DNA of 64,000 bases from Laguncularia racemosa (taxonomy: Eukaryota > Streptophyta > Magnoliopsida > Myrtales > Combretaceae): contig JBBMOL010000370.1 in assembly GCA_037954665.1 (NCBI GenBank), forward strand, positions 248,001 through 312,000, given 5' to 3'. Positions 1 through 12,539 of the stretch are shown piece after piece. Numbering within the stretch: the first letter of the stretch is position 1; every line of letters begins with the position of its first letter. Position numbers and translations under genes: made by a program. The notes under the pieces were generated by a model. It was given only the letters and a program-made list of their open reading frames with translations, did no database searches and was not told the origin of the DNA.

Positions 1-2253
1 GTGGAATTTTTTGGTAATAACATGTAAGGTGTATTTTCCCAAAAAATGATATCCCAACTAACCCTTATACGGTTGGCTTGGGGATCCCAATAATGATACC
101 ATTTGTGTTCTATCCCATACCCTACAAAGATACATAACTAAGACCTAGGGGAGAGTTTTGAAGGACATTCTTACTGTGGTAGTAGGACAAAGTAAGTTGA
201 CCTAAATTTCCTAAAATGAGTATAGTTGGAAAGAGCACCATAAATGAGTTCATAGGGTGTTTGGCCATTTAGAAGTGTTTTAGGTGTGCAATTGATGAGA
301 TACACAACTATAAGAGCAACTTCCCCCCAAAAGTGGGATGATAGTTTTGATGGGAGGAGAAGTGTGCGAACTGTTTCGATTATATGTTGGTGTTTTCTTT
401 TAGAGACGCCATTTTGCTGAGGTGTATGTGAACATGATAACTGTGGTAAAGTGCCATGCAAGGAAAGTAGATCAAGAAAGTGTTTGGATTGATATTCCCC
501 ACCCGAATTCGATCGAAAACCTTAATGCGAGTTTGAAATTGTGTGTATATCATGGTAGTGAATTTAAGATTGCATCATAAATATCAGACTTTTGGCGTAA
601 AATAAACAATCAATAGAATCAAGAATAATCATCAATAAACAAGACATAATATTTAGATCCACTTAGAGAAGGTTCAGAAGAGGTCCAAACATCACTATAG
701 ATTAAATCAAAAGGTGCTTTACTTCATGAATTACTCAAAGGAAAAGGAATAGCATGTTGTTTTCCCAAAATAAAATTTTGACAATCAAATTTTGAAGTTG
801 GAGAAATAGAGCCTAAACTACAATTATCAACTAAAGTCTTTATTCTTGATATGGAGGGGTGTCTTAAGCGATCATGTCAGAGAGAAAGAGAGAAAGAGAC
901 GGCAAGTTGAGGTGAACTAATGGGAACATGGAGATAATCAAGGCGATAGAGACGACCAAACCTACGCCCCTTCCCACATAGCGTCCCTATCCGTAAGTCT
1001 TATATATAACAATTGTTCAGTTAAAATAAACACACAGATCTTGATTACAAATTTGGGAAATTGATATCAAATTCATAGTTAATTGAGGCACATAAAGAAC
1101 ATATGGTAATGTCAGTTTAGGTGATTAAATTGTACCAATTTGCTTAATGACAAAAGAGGAATTATCTGAAGTGTGGGTAGTAGAAATATTTGGAGATATG
1201 GGAAATTTTAGGCAAAAAAGATTAGGTAAAAAGGTCATATGATTTGACGCGCTTGAATCCAAAAACCATAAGGGTTCATAAGGCATACCTGGAGTAATGG
1301 TCGTAGAAGCTGCAATAGAATTACATTCTTTCTGCATAATCTGATTAACAACATTTTCAACCATTCCTTGAACTGCAGTATGCAATTGGCTCATGGAAAA
1401 CAAGCCATCAAGAGAGGGGACCGAAGTTGGTGGGCAATGGACGACATGGCAACTGTGACTTTAAGGTTAGTGAGCTAATTCTTGCATTGCAAATTAAGAC
1501 AATTCTGTTTAGTATGCCCTGTTTTCCGACAATAATTGCAATAACCTTTACGTTCTCCTAACTAATGATTACCATGAGGTTTAGATGTAAGAGCAAGAGC
1601 GAAATCAGTAACACTATCAAGAACCTTATTTCGAAGAGTTTGCTCAGAGATTAATTCAGGCATAATATCTTTAATAGATGGTAGTGGAGATCAATGGATG
1701 ATAGACCCCCTAAGATATTCAAAATCACCATTGAGCGCATGAAGAAATTGAAAGGTTTTGTTTTCTTCCAAATAACATTTAAACTCTTTATTTGAAACTA
1801 AGGTCTCGAGCAAAGTAAGATAATAATGTTCCCATAAAATAGTCATTTGTGCGAAAAAAAATCTGATATGCTCTGTGAGTTACCTTGACGAACTTGACGA
1901 ATCTCTAATTCCAATTGAAATCTACAAGCAAGATCTTTTTGCAAATAAGTCGATTTGAGTGTATCCCAAACGTCTTTGGCGAAATCTAAATCTATAATAG
2001 ACATAGCAATTGCCTTCGAATAGTTCATGCAAATGAGAGAGATGACAAAGTAATTTTTGCACTCCCATAGTTCAATGTCAGAATCAAATGCATTAACCTG
2101 CGTTGAGGGATTAGGTGAGGCTCCTGTAATAATTTTCCAAAGCACAATACCCTTGAGAACCGAGGTCATAGACTTGTCCTAGTACGTGTAATTCGAACCA
2201 TCCAGTTCTATATTGATGGACTTCAAGGTGAGTTGGGACTCTTGGGAAGCCAT
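1..2253 (-). pseudogene. Ty1/Copia gag-pol relic (gag, protease, integrase), truncated by window edge
   Basis: Retrotransposon polyprotein that packages, matures and integrates the element. The start (2253) reads MASQESQLTLK and is followed by a UBN2-type gag (to about 1600). A zinc knuckle CNYCRKTGHTKQNC lies at 1499-1540, a protease motif FLDSSASNHMT at about 1230-1270, and a pre-integrase/integrase region reading YRLDYLHVPISSPQLA at about 900-960. The integrase C-terminal part is at 171-461 (SHTPQQNGVSKRKHQHI, FWGEVALIVVYLIN). It is broken: NYTYWDK has become NYTY*DK near 2190, there are several frame changes, the protease DSGA reads DSSA, and the integrase catalytic Glu of the NGVSERKH motif is Lys (codon 399-401). 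RT and RNase H should lie left of the window. Family identification is secure; the lineage is not assigned. Confidence 0.9.
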
Positions 2254-2334
2254 AGGAATGTAAGAGGGGTGATGAGGGCTAGCAGAAAAATATGTGAATA
2301 GCAGTGGCTTAGGAAACCCTAAGACCTTTCAAAA

Positions 2335-2348
2335 GAGCTCTAATTCCA
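2335..2348 (-). other. Primer-binding site of the left Copia relic
   Basis: Read on the minus strand this is TGGAATTAGAGCTC, a variant of the TGGTATCAGAGC site complementary to the 3' end of initiator tRNA-Met. It lies directly between the LTR end (CA at 2350-2349) and the gag start, where reverse transcription would be primed. Confidence 0.7.
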
Positions 2349-2621
2349 TGTAGGAAGAGATTCAATTGTGAAAGGCAAACAGTAAATGACTTTCATTGAG
2401 AAGTTGTAAATACATATACAAGTGTATAAGTAAGGAATTAAGAAACAGAATAATAAAATATATGCAAAAATTTTCTCTACTAAGAAAGAATCACAAATAG
2501 AAATATATATGTAAAACCTATCTCTACTAAAAAAGAAAATATATATACAAAATCTATCTCTATTAGAAAAGAATCATAAATAGAAATAAGGTAATTTATA
2601 AGCCTATTTACACGCCTAACA
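2349..2621 (-). repeat. 5' LTR of the left Copia relic
   Basis: On the minus strand the stretch starts TGTTAGGCGTG (at 2621; 2623 is an alternative start TGTGTTAGG) and ends CTACA directly before the primer-binding site, giving canonical TG...CA ends and about 273 bp. The partner LTR lies outside the window, so the boundary rests on the termini and the PBS only. Confidence 0.6.
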
Positions 2622-4535
2622 CACCCTCTTTATTTCATTATTTCAATTTTCATGAATTTCTTCTCTTTAGATGTTATTATAAGTAATTAATAGATATAAT
2701 AAGATAATTTAAATTTTTTAAGTAGTTTAATCATTGATTTAGAAATTGATAAAAATTAAGATGATGAAATATTAATGTGACATGATAAGACAATTGAAAA
2801 ATCTAGATAATCTTGATGATTAATTTGAATTAATAGATATTAAGAAATAAAAATGAAGAGATTCCATTTCCATCCATATACTGAAATCGACTCTATGGTA
2901 GAAATATGGAATATAATAGGCTGTCTGCTATCTTGGTGATTGATTTTCATATGCTCAAATCCATGTGTATTAATTCTTATATGTTAAATGATCAATTTGT
3001 ACAAGTATCGACTGTTGCGTTGACCCATAGTATTATAAACATCAATAATGACTGTCTGCTATTGTGACAAGAACAACTCATTACCGGAGCTGTTTGATGT
3101 GACTGCAAATCGAATTTTGATTAAAAGAACGAAACATGAAATAATTTTGGATTACCTTTTTGTTTTAGAAAATATTTAATTTATTTCATATAAGAAAGAA
3201 GAGAGGATAAAGACGTGCTAATTAATCATAGAACGATGGGTTTAAACACCACCATGTAAGATCAAGAACACCATATCCAAGTTTCAGTGATAAAGTTTAA
3301 AAAATAAGTCAAGATACATTTGACAAGATGAAACTACCACAAACAATGCAGAAAGAAATAACACCGGTCCACCCTCGGTTCAAAAGATTCGTAAAGAGTA
3401 GAACAAATTACATCCACTATTCCCAAAAACTTCTGAAATTACAACGATATTTTAAGTTTATTAGATTCTATATCTGTACATTTTATCATACAGTATTAAA
3501 CCTTCTTATGAATTCCAAAAATATATAAACACCAGACAAGTTTTAAAATTATGTAGAATCAGATGAAAATTTATATAAAGGTGGATCGAATACTTGTTAA
3601 ATGTCTATAAATGCATAATTAAACAAAAACAGGGATCTAGTGTAGTTTCATGCTCCAAAACTAAAAAATAGGAGCAATCCACTACAAACAAGTAAAATAT
3701 ACAAATCATAAATAAATGACAATTCTTCAATATCTCACAATAATATATTCTATTTTCATTAATTTACTCAACAAATATAAACTTAATAATTCACTATTTA
3801 ATCAAACTATAATAAAATAACTAAAAACGTTGGGATCCGTCTACACTCTAACGTCGATCTCATTCCCAAGGTTGTAGTCCAAATCTATACAAATAATTTT
3901 TTCTTTGTAACTCCTAGAAAAATATATTTCCTAAAATAGGTAGCTAATGCCTAGTAGTTAGTGACACATACACAAGCACATGAACAAACAAATTCGTAAC
4001 AGATACATACAACCTATTCTAATGCAATTTTACAAGTAACCCCAATCATGAGTAACTCATGACTCCAACACACAATATATATATAGCAAAAGCTAATACT
4101 ATAACTTGGGTTATCCATAGAATAATGTTGAGTAGCCATCAAAATACCAATCCATTCGTAAGCATTCATACAAGCGTCCTCATTCTACAAGTATAGCATC
4201 TTATTGCTATGCCTCAATATGCTAACCCATTATACAACTTCATCCAAGTTAGTGATCTACTAACATGCATGAAAGTTCCTAACTAACCAAATCCTTCTAA
4301 TATAAGCCTGCATAATGGCAAGACAATTTGATTTCAATTTTTCATTTTCCAAACTTTGATTAGGTGGTGACTTTAGTCTTTTGAAATTTTGTTTTTTTAA
4401 TTTTTTTTTTTTTAAATCAATTTTTTTCTTCATTTTTGTCAAGTGGCTTATATTGAGTAGGCCGAGATTAATATAAATATAATTAAGAAAAAAAAAAGGA
4501 AGAAGAAATTTAGGCTCAACAAAAAGAGAGTGCTA
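2622..4535. other. AT-rich intergenic DNA, nothing recognised
   Basis: No coding motif, RNA gene or terminal repeat could be supported. The short open frames at 3328-3528 and 4260-4442 are AT-rich or lysine-rich chance frames. Confidence 0.5.
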
Positions 4536-5300
4536 ATATTACTTTATAAGGCCAAGGTGTTATTACCAAGATAACACTAGTTACGAACTTGACTTTTATG
4601 GTTGGAAAGATCTATTGTTTATCTATTAACTTAGTTATAGATTGCTTTCAACTAAGAATTATGCCCACTGTAAGGTTTCACAAAGAAAGACATTACATGC
4701 TCGAGGGAAGGAGATTTAGATACCTCGTATTGAGTAAAAGTCATATATGGATATTAAACACCAAGACAAAACTGACGAGTAACTTATGGCTAAGTGGTTG
4801 AAAAGTTCCATTAATCACCTGTTAACTTGATTATCAACTACCTTTGACCAGAGATATTAAAAATGTTATCAAAGTTAAACCCCCTATTAGTAGGTGGACA
4901 ATTCAATAACAAATCAAAGCAATAGCTAGTGATCTTTTTGACTCAATTTAAAAGAGGTTCAAGGAGGACAAGAAGTGTCATTGGGGTATGACTCTTGATA
5001 TACTTCTAATATGATCTATAGGCCAGAGTGGTGAAATAAATTGAATCACATTCTGAAAGGAAAAGAACTAGATCCAATTATAATGTATCATGGCAAGGAC
5101 ATAATGTATTTATGGTTGGAGATTATGATAACTCATTTTAAATAAAAGTCCTACATGAATTATTTAGGTAGGTATAAGTATTGATTTATAAGGTTAAGGT
5201 ATTAAATAAAATACAATACTAGTTAATAATTTTTAGATCAAATGGTTAAAAAATATATATTAATCATTATTAACTTGATTATTAACTATTTTTATTCTAC
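4536..5300. repeat. Three diverged copies of an about 110-bp module, probable LTR relics
   Basis: Related stretches lie at about 4536-4657, 4750-4860 and 5178-5300. Each runs from a TTATAAGG..AAGGT or ACCAAGA block, through ACTAGTTA or GAGTAACTTATGG, to a TTAACTTGATTATCAACTA-like end. The first and third copies share the longer left part. The arrangement suggests degraded LTR ends with an insert between them, but no PBS or coding region remains. Confidence 0.4.
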
Positions 5301-6248
5301 AAGCATTATATACCAATGTCAACTCTTTTTTTTTTTTTTTCTCCATAACTAATTTCATCTTTTTCAACTAGGCATCAATGTGGTTTCAATCTACATCTCA
5401 CCGACCTTTGTTGCAATATTCTATTTCTTTTCTTTGCTTTAATTTTTTTAATTAATTAACCAGTTGCATGGCTGTTTGATCGTCATGGTGACCGCCATCG
5501 TTATCCATATTGGATCGGAGGATTAATTGTCATAAAAAGAATAGGAACGGGTAAAGTATCACTGTCACTAATATATTTTTAGTCAGGAATGCAAGTATTA
5601 CACAAGTGGATGCTGATACCTAATTGATATTATTATATTCGCTGGAAAACGACGTCGTCCATTGGCGCTTTGCTTGTGTTATCTACTTCGGCAAGTGAGA
5701 CAAAGTAGAAGGATTATCTAAACAGGGATACATATTATGTAATCTGAGGTCGTGTGTTCACCTTAAACATTGTCATTGCTTAAACCATATATAAATGTGG
5801 CAATTAATCCGCATGACTCTTTCTCATTACGTCAGTTTAACGTCACTCCAACGTCAACCCTTCTCTTAAGCAAATTGCCAATTCATTATAGATACATACT
5901 GATTTAAGAAAACGAATTGAAAATCAGATGGTGCCATACTAAACATGTTGTACTCAAAGAAGGAATATCTATTCATTACTGATAAAGGGGGGTTTAGTTA
6001 CCCCTAATTACAAAATTCAGCGTTCGGCCCTTAAACCTGTGTTAGGGGAATCCCTAACATGAAACATAAAAATATAAGTCCTCTTTTAGAAAGTTACGAA
6101 CATTTATAGGCTGAACAGAATAGATAACTTCTTCAAAATTATAGAACTTTGGGATTGACTTACCAGAAAGTTACCTACCACATTCCCTATATATTCCATA
6201 AAAATCAGTCGACTATCTCTAAAGGTTCTATAGCTATTCCCTGTAATA
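5301..6248. other. Intergenic DNA, nothing recognised
   Basis: Non-coding AT-rich sequence. A short block at 5640-5700 contains an AACGACGTCGT palindrome, a motif common in plant LTRs and promoters, but nothing else supports an assignment. Confidence 0.4.
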
Positions 6249-6920
6249 GACCAGGGGCACGGGGTCACGGCCCGACCCAGTACATGGAGAACCGACCTTT
6301 TCCAAATTCCAAAAATGGGGAACTGAAACCCAACCCAGGAAAGCTTGTTCCAAGCCGATTCCACCGGCCAAGACTATTTATATACATATATTAAACATAA
6401 AAATAATTAAGCTAAAATACTTTGTAGTCTTCAATTCATTTTTTGAGGTCGTAAAAGATTCATTTTTATTTACATAAAACTTCATCTAGCTTAAATTGTA
6501 TTATTAATAATGTGAGAAAAAAATTACTCCCAAAAACTTCTTTGGAGTAAAAATTTATATATACAAATTAAACATACTTAAAAATATATATATATTTCTT
6601 ATATTATTACTAGCAACACATAAATACTATGAATGAAAAAGAGTATTCCTAATTGACACGATAATAATTGAAATTTTCACGGTATTTTAATTTTAAGCTT
6701 TATATTTTAAATTTCTTTTTTTTAATATTTTATTTTAACTTTTATCGGTAAACTGTGGTGGAACCAGCAGTAACACGATTCTTGGGGACAAAACTACACT
6801 TGAACCATGGAACCGCCAGGTCCACGTACCGTTCAGGAACTGTTGGTATGGTCTAGTTCTGGTTCTAGAACCAACGTGGCTGTTTTTGAGTGGCTCTTGT
6901 TTCATGGTTACCTAGCTCTA
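6249..6920. mobile_element. Possible non-autonomous hAT-type element
   Basis: Two GC-richer blocks (6249-6365 and 6755-6900), both dense in GAACC/GGTTC motifs, flank an AT-rich core. This layout is typical of subterminal regions of plant hAT elements with GAACCGG-type repeats. The left block begins CAGGGGCACGGGG, compatible with a hAT terminus. I could not find a matching right terminus or target duplication. Confidence 0.35.
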
Positions 6921-8781
6921 CCCTACAAGCTTATATGTAAAAGTTTGTTATTGTAATCATGTTCACCATTAGATATTGACATCACTGGCTTTGAATCCAA
7001 ATTTATCTCAATTTTTCTCATGCCCATATGTTGGCAAAATTTTAAACCCTAAAATAAAGCCCACAGTTTCATGTTAAGGGTGTCAAGACGTCGTATTCGC
7101 TTAGAAAGCCCATTAACCACTGGTTACATTTGTCTCTCATCACTCCATCGATAAAAGCATCAATAAAAGCTTACTGTTTATAATGAATTATTGAAGTATC
7201 AATATCCAACTTTGCCCATCCTTAGTCGGGGCAGCAACCTAGTAGTAACTCTCCTATTAATTGTACAATTTGTGCGTCTTCTTTGAAGTGTGGCCCGATA
7301 TTCTTGTGCATGGCAATGTATAGTTTGGTCTGGGGATATATCGTTTTACCCTCTGTTGAATATTATCTTATTTCAATCCATCCAAATGCTCTAAACCGTG
7401 AAACTGAAGTCTATTCCCCAAGGAACACAAGGCTAATATACGTCTTGTTTCCTACAATTCATTTTCAACCGATCAATTAGATCTTGATCAAAAATGATTT
7501 GGGGGGCGTTTAATTGCCAAATGCATTGTTGCCAAAGGTTTTTTTGTTAAGAACACTGTCCAATTCATGATCAATGTCTTCATTTAATAGATTGCATCTT
7601 GGACATGTTTAATTCTATTAATATTATGCGATCTCAGATTCTAGGCTACTAGTAACCCCACCTTACGAATTCGTTAAGCTAGCAATTCACTTTATGACTC
7701 ATTCTGGAATTCTAAATCCAGCTATAACTGTATTTTCCAGAGTGAGTTAATTTACCCATATGATCGGTTTAAGTGATTAGATGCGATATAGGAAAACCTA
7801 CCTTGTCCTCATTCCATTGTAACCTAGAGATCAAGCGTTCTCTAACTGTCAAATGCTCTATAGATTAAATTAATGGCCCCTAAATTAGGTTTCGTATTGG
7901 TCCAATTAAAGTTTAATTATCAATCAAAAACCAAGCTATGTTGGCATCACCCTTTGTCTCATATCCATTAGCTTTTATCTATTCCTAGATTCAAACTATT
8001 TCTTTCCATAAAGGAGAAGAAGTAATGGTGCTTGGAAGGTGATTACCTCTAATTTTGTGTCCATACTTTGCTCAGCAAAGTTAAGCCTAGAAAATTTTTC
8101 CATGTTGAAATTCTCCATCGTTGTTTAGCAATGCACACCTTGTTTCTATTAGGTAGAATCGAAATACCCAAACCCCTAACTAACTCTTCTGGTCGAGCTA
8201 TTTGATACTAAGCTATCCAATGCACCTTTCTTTTATTCTCACAGCTGCTCTATAAAAAGTTCCTAACTATACGTTCCATTTTGAGAATTATGTTGCATTA
8301 GAAATGACATTACTTTAATTTATTGTGTAATGATGTATAGCTCCGGTTTTAGACATTTGGTGGTGGTACATGTTTCATTAAAAATTTAAACGTAGAAGTA
8401 CCATTAATTGTATATTGCAAATGAGGGAAAGACAAAGGAGGTTGAAATTCAAAATAAGAATGCCATTCAAAACAATCCTCCATGTATGAGTTTTCTTCCT
8501 TTTTGCAATGTTTTCATAGAAAAAGAAACAATCAATTTGATTCCATATTCATAGGCATACTCATATTTATATAGTTGAGTCTTTCTAGTGATGTGGGTAT
8601 TTATTTTTAAACCTGTTTTTCAGTTTTTTTTTTTCAACCATGTGATGATGGAACAAAGATATTAGAAAGATAAATAGAATGATCATGTTTGTATTCTTAG
8701 AGTAACCCAATACTTATGTTTATGATTGAGGAGTGAAGCTTATCATGAGGCAGGACTCATTTCATGAGGGGTAATTTTGAT
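6921..8781. other. Intergenic DNA, nothing recognised
   Basis: No gene, RNA or terminal repeat could be supported. Short open frames such as 7283-7480 lack recognisable motifs. Confidence 0.4.
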
Positions 8782-9006
8782 CATGGTTGTTAAAATCACG
8801 AGTCAATTGTACGATTCTATGAGTTTGCAATTTTATGAAGTTTTTCCTAATCAAAATGGAAGAAAAATCATTTAGGTATAGATTTTTAATATAGTTATGA
8901 GTTTAGATATACGATTCTACAAGTTACCAATTCTATTGATTCTATATAATTTCATACGATTCTACCGATTCCAATTCCAAGTAAAATCGCGATTTTGACA
9001 ACCATG
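8782..9006. mobile_element. hAT-like MITE with perfect 8-bp target-site duplication
   Basis: The element starts CATGGTTGTTAAAATCACG and ends CGCGATTTTGACAACCATG, so the ends are inverted repeats of about 19 bp with two or three mismatches. It is flanked on both sides by the identical 8-mer ATTTTGAT (8774-8781 and 9007-9014). The interior contains repeated ACGATTCTAC-like subterminal motifs. The 8-bp duplication and CANGG-type ends fit the hAT superfamily. At 225 bp it encodes nothing and needs a transposase in trans. The same family occurs at 39086-40423 and 59075-60421. Confidence 0.85.
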
Positions 9007-9602
9007 ATTTTGATTAATCAATATTCCCTCTATTGATCAAACAATTTGAACATGTTACTGGAGGAGAGTAATTATCAATGTAGAATCCTTTGTACTATCT
9101 ACTAGCACTTTAGATGTTGCCTATTTTTTTTTCTTCTCTTTTTGCTGTTTCTTCTTGGGTTGATTCATCAGGCCAATAAGTTCGCAAAGATTTATGTCTT
9201 CTGTTTTCTTTCTTCTTGTATTGTTGATCAATTTTGATTTTTTTTCTATTAACTTATCATGCTTGCCCTCTATTTTGGTTTGCCTTTGTGTTTTCTTAGC
9301 CATTTTTAGTTATTTATTGAATGTAGCATTATTGTGGTTAGATTCTTCTAAACATGTGATGTAACTTCAAAGCATTGTTATGTTGTAGGGAAAGTTCAAA
9401 GCTAATTGGAATGACTAGCAATGGCTATTAATCCTTGATAAAATTGTTGGTAAATCTTATGCAAAGTTGCACTAAAAAAGAAAAAAAAAATCTCAAATAC
9501 TGCAATGGAGAGAATGGGTATGAAAGAAGCCTTAGACATTTTGCTTCATCAACAAGTTTATTTGGTAGTTTTATGTGACTCCTTTGACATTTGATTGGAT
9601 AG

Positions 9603-10980
9603 TGTTGACACTTCATTTTTACCCTATTTTTCATTTCTTTTATGTAAAAAGGGGGAAAATACCAAGAAAAAAAAAGGAATAAAAAAGTGAGAAATTTTGA
9701 AAAAATAAAAATTATATATTTAGGAAAAGTGAAAGGTCATTGGGTCTCATTCATTGGTCCATTTTATTTTCAAAGGTCAAACAAAGTCAAAATACACATG
9801 TGATTTGATGGTTTTTAAGGCTTTAATGAGAATATTAAGTTTTTCTAAAAAATTAATATTTTGAGTATAATCTAAGGTCATTAACTTTATCATTAAAAAA
9901 AGTTGATTTAAGTTAATCATGGTTTCAAATGATACCTCAATTGGTTTTAAATTAATCAATTTATAATAAAATCAATATTTAAATTAAATAGAGGACTAAT
10001 TAACAAAAGCTCATAAAATCGTTAACATTTGTGTACTGGATTTTATTTTCAAAAAATCTTACAAAACCAGTTAGATAGGGCCCAATTTTGACGTGAACTA
10101 GATCTGTAGTGTAAAATCAGTTCACATTAGCATAAAAGGACAAATACCATTAAATGGTTATGAATGTTGAGAAAAAATGACCTACCTAGTTAGTTAAAGT
10201 ATCCACATCAAAGCCTTGGGTTGTGGGTTCGAGTTATAACAAGTCCAATACGCCATTTGAATTTTTCACTTCCTACACTTGCTACATGTCGAAAGCCTAT
10301 TGGTCAGTAGTATTCATCATCTTCTTCCTCAATCTTCTTCTCCCATAATTCTAGTTTTTTTTTTTCCTTTCTCTGACCGCCACTTTTAAGTCATTTCTTA
10401 TCCCTTTTTCTTCATGATTTCACCAAATTAATGGTAAAATCACAAAGATCACATGACTTACTATGTATCTGAACCAAAAGTCAATCAAAATACACTTAAT
10501 TACTTAGCCAAATTCAAAGTGGCAAATAGGAAAATATCATCATGTACAAATCAAGCTCTGTCCAAATTTGTCCTCAACATTCAATTTTTAAAATTTCCTT
10601 CAAGTTGATTAAGCAAGAATAAAACACTAGAGAATCAATTTTAATCATCAATCATCTCAAATTGAGCAAAATTCATAGAATATTCCATGTTTCAATTGGG
10701 TGTTTTAATTCATAAATCGCAAATATTGGACACCTTCCATCTTTATTTGAGCTTCTACAATATAAATAGGAGCTCAAGCGAGCTTTTGTACAACCAAAAA
10801 TCATTCAAATCTTCTATCCATAAACACATTGGAAGCTTTCTCTCTCTAGGCTTTTAGTTTTCTCTCTCTAGCTCAACTGTGCTCTTCCCACCATTTGAAA
10901 CACCCCAAATATCTCTAAAAATTTCCGATAAAGCCTTACATCGATGACTAAAGCTCTAACAATTTACCATTGACCTACTA
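9603..10980 (+). repeat. Possible LTR or promoter-bearing repeat
   Basis: The sequence from TGTTGACACTTC (9603) leads to a TATA box (TATAAATAGG, 10761-10770), then to a pyrimidine-rich leader with TCTCTCTCTAG repeats (10839-10871). This is the layout of a plant LTR U3-R region. No opposite end, PBS or adjacent retrotransposon coding sequence was found, so this could also be an orphan promoter. Confidence 0.3.
10178..10245 (+). ncRNA. tRNA-derived SINE-like relic
   Basis: An A-box-like stretch (TAGTTAGTTAAAG at about 10188) is followed about 35 bp later by a B-box-like GGGTTCGAGTT (10225-10235). These are preceded by the AAAGCCTTGGGTTGTG wording typical of plant tRNA-derived SINEs. The terminal CC of the B box is lost and no tRNA fold is complete, so this is at best a decayed SINE head. 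Confidence 0.35.
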
Positions 10981-12099
10981 CATTGCCATTGCATCCATTG
11001 CATGCATCACCCCTGCAAACCTTCATGTCGACACCACCCCTCCCATCAATAACCACCCTAGAAAGTTGCATAAGACTAGGACTCTACTACTTTTGTCCAC
11101 CTAATTCAAACCATGGAGCTTCACCAAAGCAACTCAAACCCAAATCCAATCCGACCCAAATTGAGTTTGTTGACTAGCCCGCACTCATTTCTTTTTTTCT
11201 TTTTTTTATTCTAAGTATGTCTACTGCTTGCCGTTTTCCTTTTGTTTATATAAAAGATAAAAGATAAAAATAAAAAATTAAGCACTTTCCTATTACTTAA
11301 AGAAAATAATATGTGATAAAGAAAGTAAAATATTTTCCAATCTTACATTTTTTTATACTTTCCAAGTTTTTTATTTTTTAAAGAAAAGAAATATAATAAT
11401 AAATAAATATATGTAAGTAGAATTTAAAAATTCAAAAGTTTTACACAAACTACAACTATTCTAATCGCGCGGATACATAAGCACCTATGAGGTAACCTCA
11501 ATAATAAATAATAATTAGGTTCATTTTAATTTAATAAATTTTTTCTATTCCTTTTTCGAAAAATAAATTTAAACTTAGAAGGTTAAAGTAACAACCGTAA
11601 GGTTTTAATATGGTAGGCTTCGAATTCTAAAATTTCTTATTTTTATTTAAAAGTATTGCACAAACCAGTAGCTAAATTAAGACTAATCCATTCAACTAGT
11701 TTTAATTTAATATTTTTCCCAATCTTGATTGGGTGACAACTCTTTTTTCTCTAAATTAGATAAAATAAATTAATTTTTTTTTAATTTTAGTCCAGAATAT
11801 GCATTAAATGAGTATAAAGTTTAATATAAATCACATTAAAAAAAAATTAATCTCAGACAAATAGCTCTATTGTACAAATAGATTTCAATGGTGTATCTAC
11901 TTATTTTTAACTTATGATTCTCCTAATAGAATTGTTTTAGTTTCATATTGGATTTATTGTACTTACAAATTATCATACCTTGTTGAATACTTTAGATATA
12001 GATGTCCCAATGTTATTTTAAGTTATGTGAATTACATCAAACATTTCAATACGTTTTACAATTATTATACGCGTTACATTTGATATTTAAATTAACATC
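10981..12099. other. Intergenic DNA, nothing recognised
   Basis: A proline-rich 64-codon open frame at 10983-11177 matches no family I know. The rest is AT-rich and non-coding. Confidence 0.4.
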
Positions 12100-12455
12100 A
12101 ATGTTTAAAATGAAGAATAGGAAAATAAATATATAATATTGAAAGAGAATGACGTAAATGCACCAACCAAGAGGGAAAAAAGAATAAAAATGGCATATGC
12201 GAGAATGTGCTCCTGACAACTGGGTTGACATGTGGCTGGAGGACATGCGGAAATTTAATTCTCGCATTTGCCGAGGTATTGGCGAGATTGGATAGCGGGA
12301 TTTCCATTGTGGCAATAAGGTAAACTCACCAAGCCTATAGCGCCTATTGCGACAATTCTTTGTGTGAAATCTTTTTCTTATAGATTTAATGCGAGAATTA
12401 TTATCCAAATAGCGAGAAGCAAAATTTCACACTATAACTTATAATTCTTGTAGTG
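12100..12455 (+). mobile_element. CACTA element terminus with subterminal repeats
   Basis: The block ends TTCTTGTAGTG at 12455, the reverse complement of the CACTACAAGAA terminus of plant CACTA (En/Spm) elements. The preceding 300 bp repeat GCGAGAAT, TTGCGACAATT and TGGCGAGATTGGATAGCGG-like motifs, in the style of CACTA subterminal transposase-binding arrays. The other terminus was not found. The open minus-strand frames here (12046-12408) are by-products of the repeats. Confidence 0.6.
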
Positions 12456-12539
12456 TACTTATTCCTTTCTCCAACTTCTCTTGGATTATCTGTTCCCTTT
12501 TCACTTCAATCGGATGTATAAGAAATATTACTATCTTCT

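Noticed and set aside
3679..3695. CACTACAAACAAG as a CACTA terminus
   Set aside because: No subterminal array or inverted partner nearby.
9121..9303. Lysine-rich 60-codon minus-strand frame
   Set aside because: Low-complexity A/T-rich translation with no motif, next to a poly-A-like tract.
12046..12408. 120-codon minus-strand frame as a gene
   Set aside because: It is a translation of CACTA subterminal repeats without any protein motif.
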